A stretch of 64,000 nucleotides of DNA from JAHBVL01 sp964461025. Its GTDB lineage: Bacteria > Chloroflexota > Chloroflexia > Thermomicrobiales > UBA6265. The stretch is taken from positions 1 through 64,000 of the forward strand of contig CAYWSE010000013.1 in the NCBI GenBank assembly GCA_964461025.1. Direction: 5' to 3'. Shown piece by piece: positions 1-8,133 of this stretch. Made by a program: the position numbers and the translations under genes. Positions within the stretch are counted from its first letter, which is position 1, and every line of letters starts with the position of its first letter. The notes beneath the pieces were generated by a model that saw only the letters and a program-made list of their open reading frames with translations, was not told the origin of the DNA and searched no databases.

Positions 1-753
1 GTGATGGCCGAGCTCTATGGCAAGGGCACCGGCATCGTCAAAGGCAAGGGCGGCTCGATGCACCTCTTCGATGTCGAAAATGGCCTGATGGGCGGTTACG
101 GCATCGTTGGTGGACACATCCCGCTTGGCGTTGGCATGGCCTACGCCATGGCATACAAGGAGACCGGCGGCATCGTCCAGCTCTACTTCGGCGATGGCGC
201 AATCCATAACGGTGCATTTCACGAAGGCGCCAATCTGGCCGGTCTGTGGGGCAAAACCGGCATGTGCCCGACGCTTTTCATTCTCGAAAACAATCAGTAC
301 GGCATGGGCACAAGCGTCGAACGGGCCACCGCGAATACCGATCTTGGATCGAAGTTCGACTCGTACGGCATCGAGCACGAGAAGGTCGACGGCATGGACG
401 TCGTGGCGATGCAGGAAGCAGCTCACCGTCTCAGCGAGAAGGTTCGCACAACCGGCAAGCCGTTTGCGATCGAGGCGATGACCTATCGCATCGCGCCGCA
501 TGGAGCAGCCGATTTTTTGGAGAAATACCGGTCGAAGGACGAGGTGAAGGAAGCGCGCAAGCGCGACCCAATCGGTCTGCTCGAACAGCGTCTGGATGAC
601 GCCGGCGTCGAGGAATCGGCCATGGAAGCAATCCGCAAGACGAACAAGGAGCTTGCCGACGCGGCGGTGGCGTTCGCTGAAGAGAGCCCCGAACCTGAAC
701 TCGCCGAGCTCTATACCGATGTCTATGCCGATTCTTCGGTGGTGGAGCGGTAG
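1..753 (+). CDS. pdhA: 2-oxoacid dehydrogenase E1 component, alpha subunit (5' partial)
   Basis: Alpha subunit of a thiamine-diphosphate-dependent E1, most likely of pyruvate (or acetoin) dehydrogenase. With the beta subunit it decarboxylates the 2-oxoacid and transfers the acyl group to the lipoyl arm of E2. The thiamine-binding motif is visible as GDG at residues 64-66 followed by ENNQYG at 96-101, with GGHIPLGVGMA upstream. Only 250 residues are present against a usual 320-360, and the frame is open at base 1, so the N-terminus lies outside the window. It is the first of three co-directional genes (E1 alpha, E1 beta, E2); no E3 gene is seen. Pyruvate versus acetoin specificity cannot be decided from the sequence. 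Confidence 0.9.
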   Translation: MMAELYGKGTGIVKGKGGSMHLFDVENGLMGGYGIVGGHIPLGVGMAYAMAYKETGGIVQLYFGDGAIHNGAFHEGANLAGLWGKTGMCPTLFILENNQYGMGTSVERATANTDLGSKFDSYGIEHEKVDGMDVVAMQEAAHRLSEKVRTTGKPFAIEAMTYRIAPHGAADFLEKYRSKDEVKEARKRDPIGLLEQRLDDAGVEESAMEAIRKTNKELADAAVAFAEESPEPELAELYTDVYADSSVVER

Positions 754-905
754 ATGGCTATGCAGATTGCTCCAATGTCAGTGCATGGTGAGTGGCGCAT
801 GGTACATGGCTGGTGGCGAATGCCTAGTGCCCAGTGCCTAGTGCCCAGTGCCCCTTCCCTTTTGCCCTTTGCCCTTTGCCCTTTGCCCAACTCCGAGGTC
901 CTCCC
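754..905. repeat. low-complexity intergenic repeat (GTGCCTAGTGCCCA and TTGCCCTTTGCCC units)
   Basis: The gap between the E1 alpha and E1 beta genes holds short direct repeats: a GTGCC(T/C)AGTGCC unit at about 825-852 followed by tandem copies of TTGCCCTT at about 860-892. Its reverse-complement type (GGCAAAGGG) recurs after the gene ending at 9045, and TTGCCTATTGCC recurs at about 22159-22200. No gene is present. The E1 beta ribosome site (CCGAGGTCC) lies just past the repeat. Confidence 0.6.
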
Positions 906-1892
906 ATGCCAGTCATGACCTATCGCGATGCCATCAAGACGGCGATGGCCGAGGAAATGGAGCGCGACGAATCGGTCGTGCTGCTTGGTGAGGACATCGG
1001 TCTGTACGGCGGCACCCATCTGGTGACCGACGGGTTGCTCGACAAATTCGGGCCGAAACGGGTTATCGACACGCCGATCGCCGAAGGTGGTTTCACTGGC
1101 GCTGCGATCGGTATGGCGATGATGGGAATGCGGCCAATCGTCGAGATGATGACCTGGAACTTTTCCTTCCAGGCCGCCGACCAAATCATCCAGAACGCCG
1201 CAAAGTTACGCTATTTCTCGGGTGGACAGGCGTCAGTACCGCTCGTGATTCGCGGTCCGAATGGCGGTGGGGTGCAGCTTTCCGCGCAGCACACGCATAG
1301 CCTCGAGGGCTTCTACGCGCACTTCCCAGGTCTGAAAGTCGTCGCGCCGGTGACGCCGCACGACGCCAAGGGGATGATGATCGAAGCGATCCGCGACCCC
1401 GATCCCGTGCTCATTCTCGAAGCTGGCGCGCTCTACGGCACCAAAGGCGAAGTGCCCGAGGAGGAATTCACCGTCGAGTTCGGCAAGGCCCGCATCGCCC
1501 GGGAGGGGACGGATGTCACGCTGATCGGCTATGGCCGGCAGGTCAATCTCCTTCTGAAAGTTGCCGAGACACTGAAGGAAGGCGACGGAATCGACGCTGA
1601 GGTCATCGACGTTCGTTCTATCCGCCCGTTCGACGAGGAAACACTCGTCAATTCGGTCGTGAAAACGAATCGTGCGGTCGTGGTCGAGGAGCAATGGCGG
1701 TGGTTCAGCGTTGCCAGCGAGGTGGCCGCGCTGATTCAGGAGCACGCCTTCGACTATCTCGACGCGCCAGTCGAGCGCGTCAGCGGCGCCGAAGTACCCG
1801 CTCCCTACGCCCGCAATCTCGAAGCAGCCGCATTTCCGAGTGAAGAACAAATCATCGACGCCGTTCGTCGCGTCTCCTACCGGAGGTCCTGA
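906..1892 (+). CDS. pdhB: 2-oxoacid dehydrogenase E1 component, beta subunit
   Basis: Beta subunit of the E1 of a pyruvate/acetoin-type dehydrogenase, 328 residues, the normal family length. The N-terminus (MTYRDAIKTAMAEEMERD, then LLGEDIG) and the transketolase C-terminal half (DVRSIRPFDEETL, then VEEQWRWF) are typical. The frame stays open upstream to 834, but that extension is translated low-complexity repeat, so the ATG at 906, which follows a GAGGTCC ribosome site, is the better start. It lies two bases before the E2 gene and is surely co-transcribed with it. Confidence 0.93.
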   Translation: MPVMTYRDAIKTAMAEEMERDESVVLLGEDIGLYGGTHLVTDGLLDKFGPKRVIDTPIAEGGFTGAAIGMAMMGMRPIVEMMTWNFSFQAADQIIQNAAKLRYFSGGQASVPLVIRGPNGGGVQLSAQHTHSLEGFYAHFPGLKVVAPVTPHDAKGMMIEAIRDPDPVLILEAGALYGTKGEVPEEEFTVEFGKARIAREGTDVTLIGYGRQVNLLLKVAETLKEGDGIDAEVIDVRSIRPFDEETLVNSVVKTNRAVVVEEQWRWFSVASEVAALIQEHAFDYLDAPVERVSGAEVPAPYARNLEAAAFPSEEQIIDAVRRVSYRRS

Positions 1893-1894
1893 GC

Positions 1895-3289
1895 ATGTCG
1901 ACCGTCATCATGCCCAAAATGGGCGATGGCATGGAGGAAGGAACACTCCTCCGCTGGCTGAAAGAACTCGGCGAAGAGGTTTCGGCGGGCGATCCCATTG
2001 CTGAAATCGAAACCGACAAAGTCGCGCTCGAAATCGAGGCGGCGGAAGATGGTGTGCTGACCCAGCTGATTGTTGGGGAAGGGCAGACGGTACCGATTGG
2101 TACAGCGATCGCCACGATCGGTGCTCCAGGGTCGACACCCGAAGCGGCTCCTGCACCTGTTGCGGAGGTTGCCAAGGCCGAAGCGCCTGTTGCTGCGAGC
2201 GACGCAGGCGTCGCCGCTACAGCTGATGCGGGCGTCGCCGCTACGACCGATGCAGGCGCCGCCGTTACGACCGATGCGGGCGTCGCAGCTACGGCCGGCG
2301 CGGGTGCCGCCGCTACAGCTGATACGGGTGCGACCGCTTCGGCCGTGCCGGTGGCCACGCCCGACCGCGCGCCGGGTGAGCGTCTGCGTGCATCGCCAAT
2401 CGTCAAGCGACTGGCCGCGGAGCACGGCATCGATCTGGCGGCGATCGCCGGCACCGGTCCGGGCGGGCGGATCGTCAAAGATGACCTGACGCCATACCTG
2501 ACGGGTTCCCAGCCGATTCCGAAAGCCGCCACGGGCGAGGCAGGCCTCGCCGCTACACCGACGCCGGTTGCTGCTGCGGCTGTCACCGGCGGACCGCGCC
2601 CAGCGGGGCAGCCTCGCGAGATGAGCCGCATTCGGCGAACGACGGGCAAGCGGATGGCGGAGTCGAAAGAGACGATTCCGCACTTTTACGTCTCCACCGA
2701 GATCGATATGGTTGCCGCCATGGCCTTCCGCAAGCAGGTCAACGAGCAGGTCGCCAACGAAAATGCCAAGATCAGCGTCAACGATCTGGTCGTCAAGGTG
2801 GCGGCGCTCGCATTGCGCGAGTTCCCGAATCTGAACGCCAGTCTTGAGGGGGACACGCTCTACGATCATGCCAACATCGACATCAATATCGCGGTGGCCA
2901 TCGAAAACGGGTTGATTGCGCCGTTCGTGCCCGACGCCGACAGGCAGACGCTGGGTACGATCGCTGCGATGACCAAGGACCTGATTGGCCGGGCCCGCAA
3001 TGGCGGTTTGCAGCCGGAGGAGTACCAGGGCGGCACCTTCACCATCTCCAACCTGGGGATGATGGATGTGATCGAGTTCGTGGCGATCATCAATCCGCCA
3101 CAGGCGGCGATTCTGGCGATCGGCTCGGCGTACGAAGTCCCGGTGATCAAGGATGGCGAGGTCGAAATTGGACAGCGCATGCGCGTGACGCTTTCCGCCG
3201 ACCACCGCATCACCGACGGCGCCGAAGTGGCCAGCTTCCTGCAGGCGGTCAAGGCCTATCTGCAGAACCCGCTGCGTATGGTTATCTGA
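1895..3289 (+). CDS. pdhC: dihydrolipoamide acyltransferase E2
   Basis: E2 core of the 2-oxoacid dehydrogenase complex, 464 residues; it carries the acyl group on a swinging lipoyl arm and transfers it to CoA. The order is: lipoyl domain (residues 1-76, lipoylated K42 in ETDKVALE), a long Ala/Thr linker with imperfect AGVAATTD-type repeats (about 90-150), a peripheral-subunit-binding domain (about 165-200, ending GPGGRIVKDD), a second linker, and the catalytic domain with the HRITDG motif (H437, D441). It starts two bases after E1 beta, with a GGAGG site inside the end of that gene. Pyruvate or acetoin are the likeliest substrates; a branched-chain substrate is not excluded. Confidence 0.93.
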   Translation: MSTVIMPKMGDGMEEGTLLRWLKELGEEVSAGDPIAEIETDKVALEIEAAEDGVLTQLIVGEGQTVPIGTAIATIGAPGSTPEAAPAPVAEVAKAEAPVAASDAGVAATADAGVAATTDAGAAVTTDAGVAATAGAGAAATADTGATASAVPVATPDRAPGERLRASPIVKRLAAEHGIDLAAIAGTGPGGRIVKDDLTPYLTGSQPIPKAATGEAGLAATPTPVAAAAVTGGPRPAGQPREMSRIRRTTGKRMAESKETIPHFYVSTEIDMVAAMAFRKQVNEQVANENAKISVNDLVVKVAALALREFPNLNASLEGDTLYDHANIDINIAVAIENGLIAPFVPDADRQTLGTIAAMTKDLIGRARNGGLQPEEYQGGTFTISNLGMMDVIEFVAIINPPQAAILAIGSAYEVPVIKDGEVEIGQRMRVTLSADHRITDGAEVASFLQAVKAYLQNPLRMVI

Positions 3290-3297
3290 CGATGACG

Positions 3298-3367
3298 TTG
3301 ATCGTGGGCCGTAGATCGTAGACCGAGATCTCGACATTCGAACTACGGCCTACGATCTACGGTCTAC
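3298..3367. repeat. intergenic inverted low-complexity repeat (CGTAGATCGTAGACC type)
   Basis: This stretch has a left arm built from GGCCGTAGATCGTAGACC and a right arm built from GGCCTACGATCTACGGTCTACG, so it can fold back on itself. The same CGTAG-C-CGTAG word family recurs at 22033-22135, 53780-53810 and 62281-62305. It may act as a terminator for the E2 operon or be a repetitive element. No gene is present. Confidence 0.5.
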
Positions 3368-3375
3368 GCACCGTC

Positions 3376-3749
3376 ATGCAGCGCGATCCGGCTCCCTCAC
3401 CATTCGGCATCCTTGGTCGCGCGCTGGGGACTGGTCCGCTCGGCGGACTGAAGCGCTATCTGCGGTGGTTCAACCTGACGATGCTGCAGCAGGCGCTCTG
3501 GCCGTTGCTGATCGCGGTTGCGTCGGCGGCGCAGGTCGATCTGGAGAACACGCCGCCGGGCTGGTTTGTGCTCCGGCTCGCTGGACCCGCTCTCGCCGTC
3601 GTGATCTCGCTTCTCTATCTGCGCCTCCACTTCGACCACCAGTCCGTAGCGCCGCCATTCATGGCGACTGCTGCCCGAGGTGCTCCCACCGTCACCCCGC
3701 GCGCCAACTCTGTCATCCCGAGCGAAGTCGAGGGCGAGGGCGTGAGCCA
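3376..3749 (+). CDS. membrane protein, N-terminal part up to the scaffold gap
   Basis: Start of a hydrophobic protein not assigned to a family. It has an amphipathic N-terminus, a hydrophobic segment (WPLLIAVASAAQVD) and a second one ending VVISLLYLRL. It then reads into SVIPSEVEGEGVS, which is the translation of a common intergenic palindromic repeat, and hits the gap at 3750. The piece after the gap (3761-4501) repeats the second half of this segment and continues as a membrane protein, so both are probably one gene misjoined or locally duplicated. Confidence 0.5.
3713..3749 (+). repeat. palindromic-repeat half element within coding sequence (copy 1)
   Basis: TGTCATCCCGAGCGAAGTCG is the start of a short repeat family widely seen between bacterial genes, with related copies in this window at 38493 and 55528. 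Here it lies in frame and encodes SVIPSEVEGEGVS. A second copy is at 3958-3994. Confidence 0.6.
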
Positions 3750-3759
3750 NNNNNNNNNN
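3750..3759. other. scaffold gap (10 N)
   Basis: Run of ten N. The reading frame changes across it only because the gap length is nominal. Confidence 0.99.
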
Positions 3760-3760
3760 G

Positions 3761-4501
3761 CTGCTGATCGCGGTTGCGTCGGCGCCGCAGGTCGATCTGG
3801 AGAACACGCCGCCGGGCTGGTTCGTTATTCGAGTCACTGGCCCCGCGCTCGCAGTCGTGATCTCGCTCCTCTATCTGCGCCTCTTCCTTGACCGGCGGTC
3901 CGTCGCGTCGGCGTCTACCACCCCACGTACTCCCACCGTCACGCCGCGCGCCAACTCTGTCATCCCGAGCGAAGTCGAGGGCGAGGGCGTGAGCCAACTC
4001 GCCGCCGCAGTGGAAATCGCGCCCAACGCAACGTCTCCATTGCCCGCACTCTTCCAAACGCTCATCACGCCACCACCCAATCAGCGCTTTCCCGCAGCCG
4101 CCACCCAACTCCGTTACGCACTTCTCGTCCTGCCAATCGTCATCGCCATTCTGCGGCTGGTTGTAGGTCCGGTCGATGAGGCGACGAAGATCATCCTCTT
4201 CGGGCTGGTCAACGTAGCGGCCTATCACCTGATCCACTTCGGCGTCGTGCCCCGGTCGTTCGACTACCGCCGGCAGGGACTCCTGGCTGGAGCGCTGCTT
4301 TTTGGTCTCTCGTGGGGTCTGAACAACTCGTTGATGGTCGGTCTCAACGACGGAGACTGGCTGCTCGGCCTGGCGGCCGGATGCGTGCTGGGCTGGCTTT
4401 TCGGCTTTGGATCGCTTGCCATCCGTCAGTGGCCGGGCGGCGCGCTCACCGCGGCGGCGGCGCACTTTCTCGTTGTCTACTTGATAGCCGGATTCATCTA
4501 G
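3761..4501 (+). CDS. membrane protein, C-terminal part after the gap
   Basis: Continuation of the membrane protein that starts at 3376; no start codon is needed because the frame is open back to the gap. After the repeat-derived SVIPSEVEGEGVS segment it has about five hydrophobic segments, including LRYALLVLPIVIAILRLVVG, ILFGLVNVAAYHLI, LLAGALLFGLSWGL, LLGLAAGCVLGWLFG and AAHFLVVYLIAGFI. The arrangement loosely recalls CAAX-protease-type membrane proteins, but I see no diagnostic glutamate pair and assign no function. It ends at TAG 4499-4501. Confidence 0.55.
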   Translation: MLIAVASAPQVDLENTPPGWFVIRVTGPALAVVISLLYLRLFLDRRSVASASTTPRTPTVTPRANSVIPSEVEGEGVSQLAAAVEIAPNATSPLPALFQTLITPPPNQRFPAAATQLRYALLVLPIVIAILRLVVGPVDEATKIILFGLVNVAAYHLIHFGVVPRSFDYRRQGLLAGALLFGLSWGLNNSLMVGLNDGDWLLGLAAGCVLGWLFGFGSLAIRQWPGGALTAAAAHFLVVYLIAGFI

Positions 4502-4530
4502 CTCAGAGCCAAACAAGTGCTGTTGCGGGC

Positions 4531-4582
4531 TTGACAGGTCAGCTCTTTCGCCGGTATCATCAAAAATGGATATTTTATCCAT
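4531..4582 (+). promoter_or_regulatory. sigma70-type promoter with 15-bp palindromic operator (racemase/creatininase operon)
   Basis: A perfect -35 TTGACA (4531-4536) is followed after 18 bp by a -10 TATCAT (4555-4560). Just downstream, over the expected start site, lies the palindrome TGGATA-TTT-TATCCA (4567-4581). The same 15-mer with a different 3-base centre sits at the same place after the promoter of the transport operon (17091-17105). The position suggests repression, most simply by the GntR regulator at 17396. Confidence 0.8.
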
Positions 4583-4642
4583 ATCCGAAGCATGGAATTC
4601 ACATAATCCGGCTTCGTCGCTGCGGAAACGTGAGGAACCTCT

Positions 4643-5389
4643 ATGTACAACGTCGTCGAGGGGCGGGCAACATACGGCCATTCGATCGGCATCATCATGC
4701 AGCACGATGGTCTCGTTCGGATGCCAGGAGATGTCGGCAATCTCACGACCTACACCTTTCCGGTCACCTATCGCGTCGTGAAGGATTTCCCGATGAGCGC
4801 AATGATGACCGACGAGCTCCTCGACCATGCCGAATCCTGGGTCGAGGCTGCTCGCGACCTTGTGGCCATGGGTTGCACGGCCATTACCGCCGGATGCGGC
4901 TTTGCCGCGCTGCTGCAACCGAGAATCGCCGCCGCGGTCGATGTGCCGGTGTTCATGTCGGCGCTGATTCAGGTTCCCCTTGTCAGCGCCATGCTGGCGC
5001 CGGGGCGAAAGGTGGGAATCATCACCGCCAACGGCCCCCGGCTCACCGAAGAACACTTTCAGGCAGTTGGCTGGTCGGCCGTGCAGATACCGGTCACCGT
5101 CATCGGCATCGAAGAAGACTATCACCAGGATTTCAGCCGCAAGAATCTGCTCCGCATTGGGGAAGAGCCGGGCATCGTCCAGCGCATGGAAGGAAGCATG
5201 GTCCGTCTGGCGCAACGCCTCCTGGATGTCGACCCTGCTGTCGGAGCGATCGTCCTCGAATGCACCAACATGCCGCCGATGGCCGCGGCCGTTCAGCATG
5301 CGGTGGGGTTGCCGGTGTTCGACATCGTGACGCTCATCAACATGGTGCACGAGTCAGTGACCCGTCGCCCATATATCGGACATTTCTAG
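4643..5389 (+). CDS. aspartate/glutamate/hydantoin racemase family protein
   Basis: Cofactor-independent racemase or isomerase of the Asp/Glu/hydantoin superfamily, 248 residues. The two catalytic cysteines of the family are visible in TAGCGFAAL (near residue 93) and VLECTNMPP (near residue 209), one in each half of the two-lobed fold. It is the first gene of a seven-gene operon starting at the promoter at 4531, so it probably inverts an amino acid, hydantoin or similar chiral centre before hydrolysis. The exact substrate is unknown; maleate isomerase and arylmalonate decarboxylase are related alternatives. The first ATG after the promoter is used, preceded by GAGGAACCTCT. Confidence 0.8.
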   Translation: MYNVVEGRATYGHSIGIIMQHDGLVRMPGDVGNLTTYTFPVTYRVVKDFPMSAMMTDELLDHAESWVEAARDLVAMGCTAITAGCGFAALLQPRIAAAVDVPVFMSALIQVPLVSAMLAPGRKVGIITANGPRLTEEHFQAVGWSAVQIPVTVIGIEEDYHQDFSRKNLLRIGEEPGIVQRMEGSMVRLAQRLLDVDPAVGAIVLECTNMPPMAAAVQHAVGLPVFDIVTLINMVHESVTRRPYIGHF

Positions 5390-5467
5390 CGGAACAGCGA
5401 TGGGACGTTCGGGACCCCGGTTGGTTGGACCGTGGTCGATGCAGATCGGGAGGGATTCGGGAGCGGC

Positions 5468-6286
5468 ATGACGGTTCAGCATTTGCTCTACAAGATGACG
5501 TGGGAAGAGACAAAGCAAGCGGTCGACCGGGATCTGGTCGTGGTGATTCCCGTGGGCGCGATCGAACAGCACGGACCGCATCTCCCAGTAGATACAGACA
5601 ATCTCATCACCGTTCATCTGTGCGAGGAAGCGTGCCGGCGAAACCCGGAACTGTTGGCTTGCGCCATGCATATCCCTTACGGATACAACGCGCACAACAT
5701 GGGATTTCCGGGCACCGTTCATATCCGGCAGCATGTCTTCTTCGACTATGTCTTCGATGTCTGCGCGAGTTACGCCAAGCATGGATTCAAGTACATCCTG
5801 CTCGTCAACGGTCATGGCAGCAATGCGCACCTCTGCGAGGGAATTGCCCGCGAGGTCTCGATGAACACGCCGGCCCGCTGTGGTCAGTTCATCTGGCCCA
5901 CGCTGATCGACGATGTTTTCAGCCAGGTGCGGGAATCGGTCTTCCCTGGCGGAACCGGTCATGCCTGCGAGCTCGAAACAGCGCTCTATCAGGCGGTTGC
6001 TCCTGAGTTCGTCAAGGACGAGAACGCGGCTCGCGAGATCACCTGGAACGTCGGAGAGTACTGGTACAAGGATCTCTCAGGCGGGGGACCACTCAGCTAT
6101 ACCTCGCATCATCACGAGTTTTCGTGGACCGGCATTGCAGGTGACCCGACGCTGGCGACGCCGGAAAAGGGGCGAGTTGTCTTCGAGGCGTTCTGCGACC
6201 GTTTGCCAAAACTGGCGGCGGAGTTTCGAACGATCGTCGATGAACCGCGCTTCGGTGATCTTCCGGTTCAACGAATACCGTCGTAG
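5468..6286 (+). CDS. creatininase family hydrolase (copy 1)
   Basis: Metal-dependent amidohydrolase of the creatinine amidohydrolase fold, 272 residues. Metal and active-site residues are in EQHGPH (33-38), DTDN (42-45), NGHGSNAH and GTGHACELE. It is followed by a close paralogue at 6373; both begin M-T-x-x-H-L-L-Y-K-M-T-W, which supports the ATG at 5468 rather than the in-frame GTG at 5432. Family members open cyclic amides (creatinine, riboflavin-pathway formamides) or cleave peptides (mycofactocin MftE). Next to a racemase and amidohydrolases it probably hydrolyses a cyclic or simple amide. Confidence 0.85.
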   Translation: MTVQHLLYKMTWEETKQAVDRDLVVVIPVGAIEQHGPHLPVDTDNLITVHLCEEACRRNPELLACAMHIPYGYNAHNMGFPGTVHIRQHVFFDYVFDVCASYAKHGFKYILLVNGHGSNAHLCEGIAREVSMNTPARCGQFIWPTLIDDVFSQVRESVFPGGTGHACELETALYQAVAPEFVKDENAAREITWNVGEYWYKDLSGGGPLSYTSHHHEFSWTGIAGDPTLATPEKGRVVFEAFCDRLPKLAAEFRTIVDEPRFGDLPVQRIPS

Positions 6287-6372
6287 TCCGGTCGTGACCC
6301 GGCAAGACGAACGGCCTGGTGAGCCCGTTGACGGGACCGAAGCTGAATCAGAAGGGGAACGGCGCGAGCAGA

Positions 6373-7188
6373 ATGACGACAGAACATTTGCTTTACAAAA
6401 TGACATGGCACGATACGCAGGCGGCAGCTGAGCAGAACCGTGTCGTCATCGTGCCGGTCGGAGCGATCGAACAACATGGCCCGCACATGCCGGTCGATAC
6501 CGACAACCTGATCGCCGTGACTTTGTGTGAGGAAGCCTGCAAACGGCGTCCCGACCTGCTGGCCTGTGCCATGCACATTCCATATGGATACAACGCGCAC
6601 AACATGGAGTTTCCGGGGACGGTGCACATCCGCCAGCATGTGTTCATGGACTACGTGTTCGATGTCTGCGCCAGCTACGCGAAGCACGGATTCAGATACA
6701 TCCTGCTCATCAACTCCCATGGCAGCAACGCGCACCTATGCGAGGCAATTGCCCGAGAAGTATCGATGCAAACATCGGCGCGATGCGGTTGGCTGGGATG
6801 GAACCGGCTGACCAGCGATGTCTTTGAATCGATGCGTGAATCTGACTACCCCGGCGGCACCGGGCACGCGTGCGAGATGGAAGCGTCGATGTATCTGGCG
6901 ATCGACCCTGACAACATCGATCAATCGAAAGCCGTCAAAGAGCTCACCTGGACGGTCAGTGACTACTGGTTCAAAGACACAGCAGGCAACGGTCCTTTGA
7001 GCTACACCTCCTGGCATCACGAGTTCTCCCGAACGGGCATCGCCGGCGATCCCACCGTCGCCACTGCAGAGAAAGGCAAGGTGATGCTGGAGACATTCTG
7101 CGAGCGATTGCCGCTCCTGGCCGACAACTTCCGCACCATCGTCGACGAGCCTCGCTTCCGCGATCTTCCCATTCAGCGGATCAGCTGA
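6373..7188 (+). CDS. creatininase family hydrolase (copy 2)
   Basis: Second creatininase-fold hydrolase, 271 residues, clearly a tandem duplicate of the gene at 5468: most of the chain aligns without gaps and both keep the full motif set (EQHGPH, DTDN, HGSNAH, GTGHACEME). One visible difference is NGHGSN to NSHGSN beside the metal site. The ATG at 6373 is preferred over the upstream frame start (6319), by analogy with copy 1. The two copies could form a hetero-oligomer or act on two related substrates. Confidence 0.85.
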   Translation: MTTEHLLYKMTWHDTQAAAEQNRVVIVPVGAIEQHGPHMPVDTDNLIAVTLCEEACKRRPDLLACAMHIPYGYNAHNMEFPGTVHIRQHVFMDYVFDVCASYAKHGFRYILLINSHGSNAHLCEAIAREVSMQTSARCGWLGWNRLTSDVFESMRESDYPGGTGHACEMEASMYLAIDPDNIDQSKAVKELTWTVSDYWFKDTAGNGPLSYTSWHHEFSRTGIAGDPTVATAEKGKVMLETFCERLPLLADNFRTIVDEPRFRDLPIQRIS

Positions 7189-7194
7189 CCCTTC

Positions 7195-8115
7195 ATGACG
7201 GTTTCTCCCATGACTCCTGACGAACTGAAAAGCCATCTGCGGGGCGTGCTTGCCTTCGCTCCCACGCCGTTCACCGAGCAAGGCGACGTCGATTTCGACG
7301 GATTCGCCAGTCAACTCGACCGATTGTGCGGCAGCGGGGCGAGCGTTGTCGTGATCGGTGGCGCGGTGGGCGAGTTCTTCTCACTCAGTCGCGACGAATA
7401 TCACGAATGCATGCGCGTTGCCGCCGATACGGTGTCGCGGCGGCTCCCGCTCATGGCCGGGATTGGGCACAGCACGCGCATTGCCTGCGATCTGGCCGAA
7501 TACGCGACCGCCGTTGGCATCGACGGATTGATGATCAATCCACTCTACATGGCCGCTCCCCGTGAAAGCGGCTGGCGCCGGCACTACGCCGAGCTGGCGC
7601 GTGCATCCGGGTTGGGAATGATGATCTTCAGCACCGTCGGTTCGGTCTACAGCGCGGAAATGGCCGAACGGCTTGCGGAAATCGACGAAGTCGTCGCGTT
7701 GAAAGATGAATATGGCGACCTGAGACTCTTCGCCGAAACGCGGGACAGAGTCGGCGACCGTTTAGCGATGATCAACGGCATGGCGGAAGAGCTCGCCGCT
7801 CCATACGTAGCCGCCGGTGCACGAGGGTTCACCTCAGGGGTGATCAATTTCGCGCCCCAGATCACCCTGACCATACATCGAGCGGGCCAGGAGCAGAACT
7901 GGTCCGAGCTGCATCGACTCGTCGACACCGCGATCCGCCCGATTGCGCAGCTTCGGGCTCGCAAGCCGGGGTACATGACCGCCGTGATCAAGGAAGCCAT
8001 GAACATTCTTGGACTACCCGGTGGTCACATGCGGTTGCCCCTGGAAGCAGTCGAACCGGCCGATCGCGCCGAGCTCGAACAGATCATGCGCCGGATTGCC
8101 GAGATGGCCGCGTAG
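7195..8115 (+). CDS. dihydrodipicolinate synthase (DapA)/N-acetylneuraminate lyase family protein
   Basis: Class I aldolase-fold enzyme, 306 residues. The Schiff-base lysine is K170 in VALKDEYGD, at the family position. The usual GTTGE loop reads GGAVGEF here, and the segment where the family's catalytic tyrosine motif (Y-N-x-P) normally lies reads IFSTVGS with no tyrosine. It is therefore not a housekeeping DapA; it may be a catabolic lyase or dehydratase of the 5-dehydro-4-deoxyglucarate dehydratase type. It starts seven bases after the creatininase stop, in the operon. An ATG at 7210 is an alternative start. Confidence 0.82.
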   Translation: MTVSPMTPDELKSHLRGVLAFAPTPFTEQGDVDFDGFASQLDRLCGSGASVVVIGGAVGEFFSLSRDEYHECMRVAADTVSRRLPLMAGIGHSTRIACDLAEYATAVGIDGLMINPLYMAAPRESGWRRHYAELARASGLGMMIFSTVGSVYSAEMAERLAEIDEVVALKDEYGDLRLFAETRDRVGDRLAMINGMAEELAAPYVAAGARGFTSGVINFAPQITLTIHRAGQEQNWSELHRLVDTAIRPIAQLRARKPGYMTAVIKEAMNILGLPGGHMRLPLEAVEPADRAELEQIMRRIAEMAA

Positions 8116-8133
8116 CGCCAGAGAGGAAATCGA

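Larger units (their letters stand above)
3506..3994 (+). repeat. imperfect direct repeat of about 240 bp flanking the gap
   Basis: Bases 3506-3749 and 3760-3994 are two diverged copies of the same stretch. Both begin with TGCTGATCGCGGTTGCGTC and end with GAGGGCGAGGGCGTGAGCCA, with substitutions and a differing middle (ATGGCGACTGCTGCCC versus TCTACCACCCC). They meet at the 10-N gap. This is either a true tandem duplication or two strain variants placed side by side by the assembler. Confidence 0.75.

Noticed and set aside
1877..3337. 486-codon open frame on the minus strand opposite E2
   Set aside because: Antisense shadow of a clear E2 gene; its composition follows the codon positions of the real gene and no domain is visible.
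3713..5350. 545-codon minus-strand frame including the gap
   Set aside because: Runs through a gap and opposite real genes, with no domain content.
4312..6006. 564-codon plus-strand frame across the racemase and creatininase genes
   Set aside because: Overlaps two well-supported genes and the promoter/operator; Arg/Ala/Gly-rich shadow translation.
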